DNA of 64,000 bases from Nocardioides alpinus (GCF_900112035.1 NZ_FOKC01000008.1:1-64000), one strand, 5' to 3'; positions 16,436 to 30,257 are shown, counted from the stretch's first letter. Translations and numbers: made by a program. Notes: generated from the letters alone by a model not told the origin.

Positions 16436-16530
16436 GTCAGATCTACTCCTGTGTGGGGGAAGGTCACACAAGGCAGTACTTTCACACCAGTCCCACCAGT
16501 CACGGAAGGGTTTCTGAGTAACTACAACGC

Positions 16531-16570
16531 TGTAATTCCCAGCCGACACGCCGTTACATGCGTGTAATTC
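16531..16570 (-). repeat. Two direct repeats GAATTACA upstream of the amidase gene
   Basis: On the minus strand GAATTACA occurs at 16531-16538 and 16563-16570, 32 bases apart (about three helical turns), each followed by a loosely related GC..TGTA. This is a plausible regulator-binding pair about 100-135 bases before the amidase start. The same GGGAATTACA 10-mer occurs at 10113-10122 between whiB2 and fbiA. Confidence 0.35.
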
Positions 16571-16605
16571 TGCAGGAATGACGACTTTTCACGTGAAGGC
16601 GCGCC

Positions 16606-16630
16606 AAAAATCCCCCCGACACGAGGGGTT
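16606..16630 (-). terminator. Candidate terminator of the galactan operon
   Basis: Read on the minus strand, CCCC-TCGTGTC-GGGG is followed by GGATTTTT, about 100 bases after the wzt stop. The stem is short but the T-tract is present. The rest of the 16436-16731 gap shows no gene. Confidence 0.4.
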
Positions 16631-16731
16631 TCGACGCGCCTGCCGCGCCTTCGTTCCTCAGTCGCGGGGCTCGCTCAACCTGGCCGCGCCCACGTCGACC
16701 GCTCGTTCCTCGCGGTCGACTGCGCGTCTCA

Positions 16732-17526
16732 TCAGATGTCGTTGGCGAGCGCGTCGTCGCGCTCGTCCTCGGAGCTCTCCTCGCCGTCCGGCTCCTCGTC
16801 GTCGCCGTCGTAGTGGAGGTACTTGATCGCCTCGTCGACGTCACCGTCGAAGCCGACCTTGCCCTTGTCGAGCACGATCGCCCGGTCGCACATCTTCTTG
16901 ACCGAGCCGGCCGAGTGGCTGACGTAGAACATCGTGATCCCGGACTCGCGGATCTCCTTCATGCGCTTGAGGCACTTGCGCTTGAAGGGCCGGTCCCCCA
17001 CCGCCAGGACCTCGTCGGCGATGAAGATGTCGCAGTCGACGTGGACGGCCACGGAGAAGCCCAGGCGGGCGAACATGCCCGAGGAGTAGTTGCCCACGGG
17101 GGTGTCGAGGAAGCGCCCGACGTCGGCGAAGGAGGCGATGTCGTCGAACTTGGAGTCGGTCTCGTCCTTGGTCATCCCGAGCATCGCGGCGTTCATGTAG
17201 ATGTTCTCGCGCCCGCTCAGCTCGTTGTGGAAGCCGGCGCCCGTCGCGATCAGGCCCGAGATGCGCCCGCGGGTCAGCACCTGCCCCTCGTCGGGCACCA
17301 TCACGCCGCTGACCAGCTTGAGCAGGGTGGACTTGCCGGACCCGTTGAGGCCCATGAGCCCGATCGACTGCCCCTGCGGGACCTCGAACGAGACAGCATC
17401 GAGGGCCTTGAACGTCTGGTTGGAGCGGTCGCCGCGGAGCCGGTTCTGGAGCACCTTCTTCAAGGTGGGGTGGGACTGGTAGCGGAACGTCTTGGAGACG
17501 TTCTCGACCACGATGGAGGTGGTCAT
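16732..17526 (-). CDS. wzt: Polysaccharide export ABC transporter, ATP-binding subunit (Wzt, Rv3781-like)
   Basis: The 264-residue ATPase has Walker A GLNGSGKST, a YSSGM signature loop, Walker B DIFIADEVLAVGD and the switch His in YVSHSAGS. The N-terminal VSKTFRYQSHPTLKKVLQNRLRG and the HNELSGRENIYMNAAMLG segment are typical of O-antigen and galactan exporters. The C-terminus is a highly acidic tail rather than a sugar-binding domain, as in the mycobacterial galactan exporter. It should power the flipping of lipid-linked polysaccharide by the adjacent permease. The ATG overlaps the wzm stop by one base. Confidence 0.9.
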   Translation of the reverse strand: MTTSIVVENVSKTFRYQSHPTLKKVLQNRLRGDRSNQTFKALDAVSFEVPQGQSIGLMGLNGSGKSTLLKLVSGVMVPDEGQVLTRGRISGLIATGAGFHNELSGRENIYMNAAMLGMTKDETDSKFDDIASFADVGRFLDTPVGNYSSGMFARLGFSVAVHVDCDIFIADEVLAVGDRPFKRKCLKRMKEIRESGITMFYVSHSAGSVKKMCDRAIVLDKGKVGFDGDVDEAIKYLHYDGDDEEPDGEESSEDERDDALANDI

Positions 17527-18481
17527 CAGAGTCGCTCCGGGATGGTCTTCTCGAGGCGGGAGAACACGAACTGCCCCATCGCCAGGAGGACCAGGCCGAT
17601 GCCCAGCATGATGAATCCACGGGAGTAGAGGTCGTCCACGAAGTTCGGCAGCGTCGCCCCCGTCACCGGGTCGACGGCGCACGGACCGTCGCAGGTGGGG
17701 TACCAGAAGCCGCGCTGGATGAGCATCACGGCCTCGGCGACCGGGTTCGCGACGTAGAGGTCGTGGTACTTGATCGGGATCCGGTCGCCGTCGGCGATCA
17801 GGTGGTAGGGGTACATCATCGGCACGGTGAACGGCACGATGTTGATGAAGGTCTGCACGATCCGCTGGAAGTCGCGGAAGATCACGTTGATGCAGGAGAA
17901 CATCAGGCCGGCCGCTGTGCCGTAGACCATGATCAGCAGGAAGCCGAGCAGCGCCGCGCCCATGCCGACCACGTCCGGCACCCACAGCGGGCCGTCGCCC
18001 CACCAACCGGTCAGCACGCACGCGATCACCAGGATGATCAGCTGCGGGACCGCGTGCCAGAGCGAGACCAGCATCGAGGCGACCGGGAACAGCTCCCGTG
18101 GCATCGCCATCTTGCCGATGACGCCCTTGTTGGACAGCAGCGAGCGGGTGCCGGCCGTGACCGACTCCGTGAAGTAGGTGACCAGCACCATGCCCGCGAA
18201 CAGGTGGATGGCGAAGTTCTGCAACCCCATGCCGCGACCCAGCAGGACGCCGAAGACGAAGTAGAAGGTGAGGAACCGCGTGAAGGGGTTGATGTAGGAC
18301 CACGCCAGCCCGAACGCCGTACCGGCGTAGCGCGCCTTGATCTCGCGGCGGACCATGAGCCGCAGCAGGTAGCGGCGACGGAACACCTCGAGCACGCCCG
18401 ACGTGCGCGACGGGGGCGCCAGGGGGACCTGCGCCAGGTCGTGGCGGACCTCGACCGGGACCGCGTCAGTGACCGGCTGGC

Positions 18482-18485
<4 letters not shown>
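17526..18485 (-). CDS. wzm: Polysaccharide export ABC transporter, permease subunit (Wzm)
   Basis: The 319-residue protein starts with a cytoplasmic segment, then the ABC-2 permease motif LRLMVRREIKARYAGTAFGLAWSYINPF and six membrane spans, with the typical extracellular loop before the last helices. It forms the channel for lipid-linked galactan with Wzt. It overlaps glfT2 by 4 bases upstream and wzt by 1 base downstream, so the operon is tightly coupled. Confidence 0.9.
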
Positions 18486-23575
<5,090 letters not shown>

Positions 23576-23605
23576 GGCCTCCACCCTAGGGGCCGAGCCG
23601 GGGCC

Positions 23606-25156
23606 TCAACACACCGCGCCGAGGTCCTCCGACTGGTTGGCCGCATATCCCTCGGAGAGCGAGCCGATCGAGCCGCCGGTGACAGACGGGGGGTTCGTCG
23701 GGGTGGCCGGGGCGGGGGTCGGGGTGGGGGTGGCCGGGGCGACGGGAGCCGACTCCGACTCCGACTCCGACGCCGGCTCCGAGGCGGGGGCCTCGGCCTC
23801 GGGAGCGGCCTCGGCCGTCTCCGCCTCGGGCGCGCGCCCCTCGGCGCGCGCGATCGCGTCGGCCACCTTCTGCTGGACCAGCGCGATGTCGGGGTTGGCC
23901 GTGTTGATCATCGGCGGGACCAGCGAGAGCGTGGCGATCTTCTGGCTGCGGGCCTTGAGCGCGAGCTCCACGAAGCGGTCGACCTCGCCGCGCGGGACGT
24001 TGGTGGAGACCATGGCCGAGCTCGCGCCGGCGATGTCCTCGAAGTTGCGCAGCGCCACCTGGGGGCTGACCTGCTGGAGCATCGCGCCCATGACGCACTT
24101 CTGTCGCGCCATGCGTGAGTAGTCGTCGGAGCCCTCGCGCGCACGGGCGAACCAGAGGGTGTCGTGGCCGTTGAGCGTCCGCTTGCCCGGCTCGATGTAG
24201 TGGAACGTCTTCTCGTGGGGCAGTCCCACCGGGATCGGCTGGCGCACGTTGAGCTCGACGCCGCCGACCGCGTCCACGAGGTCCTTGAAGCCCTCGAGGT
24301 TGACCATCGCCCAGTAGTTCATCGTCAGGCCGGTGATGCCCTCGACGCCCTGGATGGTGGCGTCCACCCCGGGGCTCTCCGAGCCCTTGAAGAGGTCGGC
24401 GTGGTCGAGCGCCCAGGTGGACAGCCCGTTGAGGTACATCCCCTCGACGTCGAAGCCGTCGGGGAACTGCTTGTCCATCACCGAGCCGTCGGCGAACGGG
24501 AAGTTCTGCATGTTGCGCGGCAGCGAGATGAGGACCGCCTTGCCGGTCTCGGCGTCGATGCTGGCGACGGTCATCGAGTCCGGGCGCAGGCCCCAGCGGC
24601 CGGCACCGGAGTCGCCGCCCATCAGCAGGACGTTGTAGCGACCGTGCGAGGCACCGACGGCTGCGCCGTCGCCGAACATCGAGATCATGAACTGGCGCTG
24701 CACGCCGACGACGTGGGCTCCGAAGAGGAGGGCGCCCGCGACGCTGAAGCAGAGGAAGCCGTTCACCCCGACGATGGCGAGCCGGTGCTGGCGCTGGAGC
24801 GTCAGCGGCTGACCGATGCGCCAGGCGTCGATGAACAGGTAGGCCCAGCCGACGGCAAGGACCATCAGGCCGAGTCGCAGCACCTGGAGGAACGTCGTGT
24901 CGGTGCCGGCCCAGAAGGCGACCCCGTGCCAGACGTACGACGACACGAGGGCGACGGCGCCCAGCACGAGCAGGCCGAGCCAGGTCCGCAGCGCGATCCG
25001 GCCGACCCGGCGGTTGCCGGCGACGAGCTGCGCCGAGCCGGGAAGCACGAGGGTCATCAGCATCAGCGTCACCGCGCGACGGAACCGGACGCGCTGTGCG
25101 CGGTCGAGCGTGGTGAACCGCGTCTGCGGCGACCCGGGGGGCGGGACGGGCGGCAT
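23606..25156 (-). CDS. LytR-CpsA-Psr (LCP) family glycopolymer ligase with four membrane segments
   Basis: The 516-residue protein has about four N-terminal membrane segments (between residues 25 and 160) and then an LCP domain: YNVLLMGGDSGAG, RPDSMTVASIDAETGKAVLISLPRNM, YLNGLSTWALDHADLF, LVDAVGGVELNV, LWFARAREGSDDYSRMARQKCVMGAM. LCP enzymes transfer polyprenyl-linked glycopolymers to peptidoglycan. The tail is Glu/Ser/Pro/Thr-rich and low in complexity. As first gene of the galactan operon it is the likely ligase for that polymer (inference). ATG 25156 follows an AGAAAGG ribosome site. Confidence 0.88.
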   Translation of the reverse strand: MPPVPPPGSPQTRFTTLDRAQRVRFRRAVTLMLMTLVLPGSAQLVAGNRRVGRIALRTWLGLLVLGAVALVSSYVWHGVAFWAGTDTTFLQVLRLGLMVLAVGWAYLFIDAWRIGQPLTLQRQHRLAIVGVNGFLCFSVAGALLFGAHVVGVQRQFMISMFGDGAAVGASHGRYNVLLMGGDSGAGRWGLRPDSMTVASIDAETGKAVLISLPRNMQNFPFADGSVMDKQFPDGFDVEGMYLNGLSTWALDHADLFKGSESPGVDATIQGVEGITGLTMNYWAMVNLEGFKDLVDAVGGVELNVRQPIPVGLPHEKTFHYIEPGKRTLNGHDTLWFARAREGSDDYSRMARQKCVMGAMLQQVSPQVALRNFEDIAGASSAMVSTNVPRGEVDRFVELALKARSQKIATLSLVPPMINTANPDIALVQQKVADAIARAEGRAPEAETAEAAPEAEAPASEPASESESESAPVAPATPTPTPAPATPTNPPSVTGGSIGSLSEGYAANQSEDLGAVC

Positions 25157-25241
25157 CGGGGGCCTTTCTTGCTGGGGGAAGTCAGCCCGACCAGTATCAC
25201 CAGTCACACCCGTCCCACCGGGGTGCGACTCGCCGCAGTCC

Positions 25242-25820
25242 TCAGACTGTCGGACGCGGGGTGAAGCGCACGTCCAGTGCCGCGCGGATCGCGTCGTCGG
25301 GCTCGCGGTCGAGGTAGACCAGGCGCACGGCGTCCGGGTCGTCGTTGCCGGCATCCGGCCCGCTCCAGACGAGGGACAGGCCGACCTTCTCCGCCGTACG
25401 CCGCGAGGCGACGTTGATCTCGAGCAGGTAGGCCAGCACCGGTCGGTCGGGGGCCACGTCGCGGGCGGCCTCGAGCGCCGCGCCGGCCGCCTCGGCGGCG
25501 TAGCCGCGACCGCGGACGGAGGAGTCGAAGCGGTAGTAGAGGTTCCACCACGGTTCCTCCCCCGCGACGGTGCACCCGGCCATCCCGACGACGGGGCCGG
25601 CCGCCGAGTCCCGCACGCTCCAGTAGCCGAGCCCGCGCGCCCAGTCGACCTCGCTCTGGGAGAGCGTCTGCCGGGTGCGGTCGAGGTCGAGGTGACGGCC
25701 CTGCGGGAAGTGCGCCCAGCTGTCCGGGTCGGCGTGGATGCGGTGGAGGTCCGCCAGGTCGTCCTGGACCGGTCGGTCCAGCCGGAGCCGGTCGGTCCGG
25801 ACGTGTCGCCAGTCCCTCAC
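25242..25820 (-). CDS. GNAT family N-acetyltransferase
   Basis: The 192-residue protein has RTDRLRLDRPVQDDLADLHRIHADPDSW at the start, SSVRGRGYAAEAAGAAL (motif A, acetyl-CoA binding) and EINVASRRTAEKVGLSLV (motif B), the RimJ/RimL layout. The substrate is unknown. It begins 7 bases after the thioesterase stop, so it is probably cotranscribed with that gene. Confidence 0.85.
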   Translation of the reverse strand: MRDWRHVRTDRLRLDRPVQDDLADLHRIHADPDSWAHFPQGRHLDLDRTRQTLSQSEVDWARGLGYWSVRDSAAGPVVGMAGCTVAGEEPWWNLYYRFDSSVRGRGYAAEAAGAALEAARDVAPDRPVLAYLLEINVASRRTAEKVGLSLVWSGPDAGNDDPDAVRLVYLDREPDDAIRAALDVRFTPRPTV

Positions 25821-25827
25821 GCCTGGG

Positions 25828-26331
25828 TCACCCTTCCCGGCCCTCGTCGATCTCGGTCTTGCGGGCCAGCCGGTGCGCGCGGCGGATCTCGGCCTCGCGC
25901 TGGCGGCGTACGTCGGCCGGCGTCTCGGTCTCCAGCGGCGGCACCTGCCGCGACCGGCCCTCCTCGTCGATCGCCACGAAGACGAAGTAGGCGCTGGCCA
26001 CGTGCAGCGGCGCGTCGGCTGCGTTGCCCCACGGCTGGGCCTCGACCCGCACGCCGATCTCCATCGACGACGTCCCGGCCCAGTTGACCTGGGCGTAGGT
26101 CTTGATGATGTCGCCGACGTGGACGGGCTCGAGGAAGGTCATCTCGTCCATCGCCGCCGTCACGGCCGGCCCTCCGCTGTGCCGGTAGGCGACGGCGCCG
26201 GCGGTCGAGTCGGCGAGCTTCATGATGTCGCCACCATGGACGTTGCCGAGCAGGTTGGCCTCGGTGCCCGAGGCGATGATCCCCAGGCTCACCCGGCTGT
26301 ACGACGTGGGGCGGGGAACTGCTTGGCTCAT
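25828..26331 (-). CDS. Acyl-CoA thioesterase, hotdog fold (YciA/BFIT type)
   Basis: The 167-residue protein has LLGNVHGGDIMKLADSTAGAVAYRHSGG, the hotdog helix with the usual N-x-x-G/H-G-G motif, then AAMDEMTFLEPVHVGDIIKTYAQVNWAGTSSMEIGVRVEAQ and a coiled charged C-terminus. Members hydrolyse acyl-CoAs to free acid and CoA in the cytosol. ATG 26331 is 7 bases after a TACCGT hexamer on the minus strand, supporting a leaderless start. Confidence 0.88.
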   Translation of the reverse strand: MSQAVPRPTSYSRVSLGIIASGTEANLLGNVHGGDIMKLADSTAGAVAYRHSGGPAVTAAMDEMTFLEPVHVGDIIKTYAQVNWAGTSSMEIGVRVEAQPWGNAADAPLHVASAYFVFVAIDEEGRSRQVPPLETETPADVRRQREAEIRRAHRLARKTEIDEGREG

Positions 26332-26338
26332 GTCCGGC

Positions 26339-26348
26339 ACGGTAGCGT
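26339..26348. promoter_or_regulatory. Interlocked divergent -10 elements (thioesterase and LCP gene)
   Basis: The decamer ACGGTAGCGT contains TACCGT on the minus strand (26339-26344) and TAGCGT on the plus strand (26343-26348), sharing the central TA. The thioesterase ATG is 7 bases from the first and the LCP ATG 8 bases from the second, with only 25 bases between the two start codons. Confidence 0.6.
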
Positions 26349-26356
26349 CCGGTCGC

Positions 26357-27574
26357 ATGGCTGATCGTCCGCAGGGCTCCGGTGTGCCCGAGAAGGGAAC
26401 GCCCGAGTACGACTGGCTCTACGGAGGGAAGTCGCAGTCGCCCCCGGGCGACGCCACCCAGCAGGTCCCGACCCAGGGAGCAGCCCCCCAGGGCCAGCGC
26501 CCGGACGAGACCCGGGTGATGCCCGTGGCCCGGCGTGAGGCACGCGGGTCCGGTGGACAGCCGCCGGGCGGCACGCGTACGGCCTCGGCGGCCCCGCCGC
26601 CGCGCCCGGCCCCGAAGAAGCGCCGCTGGCGCCCACGGTTCCGCCTCGGGCTGATCCCCCTGCTGCTCCTGCTGGTGCTGGTCTACCTGGCCGGCGTCCC
26701 GCTCTACCACTGGACGCAGATCGACAAGGTCGACGCCGAGCCGAGCGGCGACCGGCCCGGTGACCAGCCGGGCACCAACTACCTCATCGTGGGCTCCGAC
26801 AAGGCCGACGACCTCACCGACGAGCAGCGCGAGGTGCTCCAGACCGGCGAGCGCGGCGGCACCAACACCGACACGATCATCGTGCTGCACACCGGTTCCG
26901 GCGGGCGCACGATGATGTCGATCCCGCGCGACACGCTGGCCGAGGTGCCCGGCGAGGGCACCCAGATGATCAACGCCGCCTTCCAGATCGGCGGACCGCC
27001 GCTCCTGGTCGCCAGCGTCGAGGGCCTGACCGGCATCCACATCGACCACTACGTCGAGCTCGGCTTCGGCAGCGTCATCAACACCGTCGACGCGTTCGGC
27101 GGCGTGGAGATCTGCCCCAAGCAGGACATGGTGGACCCCCGGGCCCGCCTGGACATCAAGAAGGGCTGCCAGCAGGTCGACGGCCTCACCGCGCTGGGCT
27201 ACTCCCGCTCGCGCTACGTCACCGCGCTGAGCGACCTCGACCGGGTCGCCCGCCAGCGTGAGGTGATCAGCGCCCTCGGCGACGAGGCGCTCTCGCCGTG
27301 GACCTTCATCAACCCGGTCCGCTACTGGCGGATCAATGCCGCCGCCGCGGACTCGATCCGCGTCGACGAGGGGATGAACCCGTTCGACATGGGCAGGTTC
27401 GCGCTCGCGATGACCGGCGACAGCCAGACCTGCACGATGCCCAACCTGCCGGCGCCGAGCGACCCCAACCGGATCATCGCCGACCCCGACCGGGCGCCCG
27501 CGCTCTTCAACGCGATCATCGAGGACTCGACGGTGCCGAAGCGTGCCTGCACCCCGACCGGCCGCGCCCGCTAG
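26357..27574 (+). CDS. LCP family protein
   Basis: The 405-residue protein has a cytoplasmic, proline- and glutamine-rich N-terminus (about 1-90), one membrane segment (about 98-115, LIPLLLLLVLVYLAGV) and an extracytoplasmic LCP domain: NYLIVGSDKADD, TDTIIVLHTGSGGRTMMSIPRDTL, INAAFQIGGPPLLVASVEGLTGIHIDHYVELGF, TALGYSRSRYVTALSDLDRVARQREV. It is a likely phosphotransferase attaching glycopolymers to peptidoglycan and resembles Rv3267 (Lcp1) in layout. It stands alone as a transcription unit, so it is a second ligase beside 23606-25156. Confidence 0.9.
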   Translation: MADRPQGSGVPEKGTPEYDWLYGGKSQSPPGDATQQVPTQGAAPQGQRPDETRVMPVARREARGSGGQPPGGTRTASAAPPPRPAPKKRRWRPRFRLGLIPLLLLLVLVYLAGVPLYHWTQIDKVDAEPSGDRPGDQPGTNYLIVGSDKADDLTDEQREVLQTGERGGTNTDTIIVLHTGSGGRTMMSIPRDTLAEVPGEGTQMINAAFQIGGPPLLVASVEGLTGIHIDHYVELGFGSVINTVDAFGGVEICPKQDMVDPRARLDIKKGCQQVDGLTALGYSRSRYVTALSDLDRVARQREVISALGDEALSPWTFINPVRYWRINAAAADSIRVDEGMNPFDMGRFALAMTGDSQTCTMPNLPAPSDPNRIIADPDRAPALFNAIIEDSTVPKRACTPTGRAR

Positions 27575-27680
27575 CGGTCAGCCCGTGCCACCCCGGGGCG
27601 GTGGGTGAGGAGGGTTCCGCCGACTCGGCACCCTCCTCGCGCACCGCCCTTGTGCGCGCCCCGACCTCGGCGTACGCTCG

Positions 27681-27714
27681 CGATATATCGTGATAGGTCT
27701 TCGATACATCACGA
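27681..27714 (+). promoter_or_regulatory. PadR operator candidate upstream of the padR-like gene
   Basis: The palindrome CGATATATCG (27681-27690) is followed by an inverted repeat TCGTGAT (27688-27694) / ATCACGA (27708-27714). These AT-rich dyads stand out in very GC-rich DNA, 25-58 bases before the start codon, and fit autoregulation by the PadR protein. Confidence 0.55.
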
Positions 27715-27738
27715 CCCACCGACTCGAGGGAGCACACC

Positions 27739-28407
27739 ATGGGACACCACTGGCCCGGCGCCGACTGGCCCGCCAACAACAACAACGAGCCCGAGCGCCG
27801 CAGCCCCTGGACCTCGGGCTCCGGTGGCGGGCGCCGCGCCGGTGGTCCCCCGCCGTGGCTCAGCGAGATCTTCGGCATGGCCGCCGGCACGCAGACGCCG
27901 CCGCAGCGCGGTCCCAAGGTCCGCCGTGGTGACGTCCGCACCGCCATCATCGACGTCCTGCACCGGGCCCGCACCGCTGAGGAGCCGATCAACGGCTACC
28001 AGGTGATCCAGGAGATCTCCGAGCTCAGCAACGGCGAGTGGCGCCCCTCCCCCGGCTCGGTCTACCCGACCATCCAGCAGCTGCAGGACGAGGGCCTCGT
28101 CGAGTCCGACGACGAGCGCGGCCGACGCACCATCCGGCTCACCGACACCGGTGTGACGTGGGCCGAGGCCAACACGGCCGAGCTGGCCTCGGTCTGGGCG
28201 CCGTTCGCCCGCACCGAGGAGCCCGCGGGCGACCAGCCCTCCGGCCAGGCCGACATCAAGAGCGAGATCGGTCAGGTCGTCAGCGCTGTCTGGCAGCTCG
28301 GCACCCAGGGCTCCGAGGCGCAGCGCCGCGCCGCGCTCGACGTCCTCGTCGACACCCGGCGCCGCCTCTACGGCATCCTCGCGGACGGACGGGACGGCGA
28401 GCGATGA
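27739..28407 (+). CDS. PadR family transcriptional regulator
   Basis: The 222-residue protein has a glycine-rich N-terminal extension (about 1-60), a PadR winged helix (GDVRTAIIDVLHRA...NGYQVIQEISELSNGEWRPSPGSVYPTIQQLQDEGLVES) with the GSVYPTL-like recognition element, and a C-terminal dimerisation helix region. PadR proteins are usually repressors of the gene next to them. ATG 27739 has a GAGGGAG site upstream. It overlaps the DUF1707 gene by 4 bases, which may be a target. Confidence 0.9.
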   Translation: MGHHWPGADWPANNNNEPERRSPWTSGSGGGRRAGGPPPWLSEIFGMAAGTQTPPQRGPKVRRGDVRTAIIDVLHRARTAEEPINGYQVIQEISELSNGEWRPSPGSVYPTIQQLQDEGLVESDDERGRRTIRLTDTGVTWAEANTAELASVWAPFARTEEPAGDQPSGQADIKSEIGQVVSAVWQLGTQGSEAQRRAALDVLVDTRRRLYGILADGRDGER

Positions 28408-28820
28408 GCACCCCCGATCCGCGCATGCGGATCGCCGACAGCGATCGTGAGCGGGCGATGGCCGACCTGGCCGGGCACTACGCCGACGGCCGCCTCGACC
28501 ACGAGGAGTACGACGAGCGGCTCGACGCGATCTGGACCGCCCGGACCCGCGCGGACCTGGCGCTGCTGTTCAGCGACCTGCCCCGACCGCAGGTGAGCCA
28601 GCCGCCGGTGAAGGCACGCGTGCCGCAGGGCGGGCAGCGCAGGCGACTGCCGCTGCTCCCGGTGCTGGCACTGCTCATCGCCCTCAGCGTGATCGCCGAG
28701 GCGCCGCTGTGGCTGCTGATCTTCCCGCTGATGTTCCTCCGGAGCCGGCGCGGGGCCAGCTCTGCGCCTGCGGCCGGGCACCACGACTACCGGCGTACCC
28801 CCCGCTCGCAGGGCTGGTAG
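28404..28820 (+). CDS. DUF1707 domain membrane protein
   Basis: The 138-residue protein begins with the DUF1707 (SHOCT-like) module MRIADSDRERAMADLAGHYADGRLDHEEYDERLDAIWTARTRADLALLFSDLP (about 7-60), followed by two hydrophobic segments (about 82-112) and a short basic tail. DUF1707 proteins are common small actinobacterial membrane-associated proteins of unknown role. The ATGA overlap with the padR-like gene indicates coupling. Confidence 0.85.
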   Translation: MSTPDPRMRIADSDRERAMADLAGHYADGRLDHEEYDERLDAIWTARTRADLALLFSDLPRPQVSQPPVKARVPQGGQRRRLPLLPVLALLIALSVIAEAPLWLLIFPLMFLRSRRGASSAPAAGHHDYRRTPRSQGW

Positions 28821-28870
28821 GTCCACCCGAGCGAGGCCCGACCCCGGCCCGGTGCACGATCTGGGACCAT

Positions 28871-29428
28871 GTGTCCGTGACCGTCGAGGCCGGAGTGGTG
28901 CAGGCGCGCGCGCCCCACGCCCCGGCGCGCGCCCTCGCGGCGACGGTCGTGGTCGTCACCGGCGCCCTCGCCGCGCACACCTGGGCCGGCGGGACGGTGC
29001 CGACCGGGCCCGGACTCGCGCTCGTGGCAACGGTCGTGATGGCCGGCGGGCTGCTGCTCTTCACCCGTGAGGTCCCCCTCTGGGCGCTCCTCCCGGTCGT
29101 CGGCGCGGCGCAGCTCGGCCTGCACGAGTCCTTCGGCCTGGTCGCCGAGCACACGCTCCACCCGGGCCACGCCGCAGTCGCGTCGCCCGACCAGGGCTGG
29201 ACCTGGCAGATGGTCGCCGCCCACGTCTTCGTCACACTGCTCACCGCGGTCCTCTGGTGGGCCGGGCGTCGCGCTGCGGCGTACGCCGTCTGGTTGCGCG
29301 TCCACCCGCAGCTCGTCGTGGTCGCCGAGCTGCGCCGTCGACGCGCCGATGTGCTGGTCCGCGTCTCGCTCGTGCACCTGCTGGTCGCGCCGAGGCGCGG
29401 GCCACCGCTGGCGGTCCGTCCCACCTGA
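28871..29428 (+). CDS. Small four-helix membrane protein upstream of copper genes
   Basis: I do not recognise the family. The 185-residue product has four predicted membrane segments (about 17-37, 47-67, 70-90, 113-133), His residues near the third and fourth (HESFG, EHTLHPGH, AAHVF) and an Arg-rich cytoplasmic tail. It precedes ycnI by 67 bases. Membrane proteins in this position often belong to copper operons, so a role in metal handling is possible but unproven. The start GTG 28871 is a choice among GTG 28871 and 28877. Confidence 0.6.
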   Translation: MSVTVEAGVVQARAPHAPARALAATVVVVTGALAAHTWAGGTVPTGPGLALVATVVMAGGLLLFTREVPLWALLPVVGAAQLGLHESFGLVAEHTLHPGHAAVASPDQGWTWQMVAAHVFVTLLTAVLWWAGRRAAAYAVWLRVHPQLVVVAELRRRRADVLVRVSLVHLLVAPRRGPPLAVRPT

Positions 29429-29495
29429 GCCCGGTCCGGGTCCGGGTGGGCACAGCCGACCCCAGACCTGCACGACCACTCTCAGGAGAACCCGT

Positions 29496-30257
29496 ATGTC
29501 CCACCGCACCCTCGCGCGCCTCTGCGTGCTCCCCGCCGCCACCGCGGCCATCGCCCTGTCCCTCGTCGCACCGGCCAGCGCCCACGTCGGCGCCACCGTG
29601 TCCGACGCCTCGGCGGGTGCCTACACGATCGCGACCTTCAGCGTCCCGCACGGCTGCGAGGCGTCGCCCACCACGAAGATCGAGATCCAGATCCCCGAGT
29701 CGGTGCTCTCGGTGACACCGACCCGCAACCCCTACTACGACCTCGAGGCCACCATCGAGCAGCTCGACGAGCCGCTCACCGACGGCCACGGCAACGAGGT
29801 GACCGAGCGCACCTCCTCGATCGTCTACACCGCCGACACCCCGCTCCCCGACGGCCAGCGGGACACCTTCGAGCTGTCCTTCCAGGTGCCGGACGCCGCA
29901 GGCGAGACGCTCGCCTTCCCGACGATCCAGACCTGCGAGAAGGGCTCGACCGACTGGACCCAGGTCGCGGCCGAGGGACAGGACGCGGACGAGCTGGAGT
30001 CCCCCGCGCCGTCGTTCGAGATCCTCCCCGCGAGCGGCGAGGGCGGCCACGGCGACGAGGCCGAGGAGTCCGCCGAGCAGACGAGCGAGGAGTCGACCGA
30101 CGCCGGGTCCGGCAGCGCCCCCGCGACCGAGGACGCGGCCGCCGCCCCTGCTGAGGACGACAGCTCCGCAGCCCTCGGCTGGGTCGGCCTCGGCGCCGGT
30201 CTGCTCGGCCTCCTCGCGGGTGGCATCGCCCTGGCCCGGACGCGCTCCACCCCGTGA
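29496..30257 (+). CDS. ycnI: YcnI family copper-binding membrane protein (DUF1775)
   Basis: The 253-residue protein has a signal peptide with cleavage predicted at ASA/HVG, leaving an N-terminal His on the mature protein, the residue that forms the mono-histidine brace for Cu(II) in YcnI. The DUF1775 domain shows FSVPHGCEASPTTKIEIQIPE and TQVAAEGQ. A low-complexity Glu/Ala/Ser linker follows and a C-terminal membrane anchor (about 224-246). It probably passes copper to CopC/CopD. ATG 29496 follows AGGAG by 8 bases; the stop overlaps the next gene. Confidence 0.9.
   Translation: MSHRTLARLCVLPAATAAIALSLVAPASAHVGATVSDASAGAYTIATFSVPHGCEASPTTKIEIQIPESVLSVTPTRNPYYDLEATIEQLDEPLTDGHGNEVTERTSSIVYTADTPLPDGQRDTFELSFQVPDAAGETLAFPTIQTCEKGSTDWTQVAAEGQDADELESPAPSFEILPASGEGGHGDEAEESAEQTSEESTDAGSGSAPATEDAAAAPAEDDSSAALGWVGLGAGLLGLLAGGIALARTRSTP

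Noticed and set aside
16436..16731. c-di-AMP (ydaO) riboswitch before the amidase gene, common for actinobacterial wall hydrolases
   Set aside because: I could not find the conserved ydaO sequence blocks, and the leader between the likely promoter region and the start is short.
23746..23780. Hexanucleotide GACTCC-type repeat as a phase-variation switch
   Set aside because: It encodes a Ser-Glu run in the tail of the LCP protein. Unit length is a multiple of three, so copy changes would not alter the frame.
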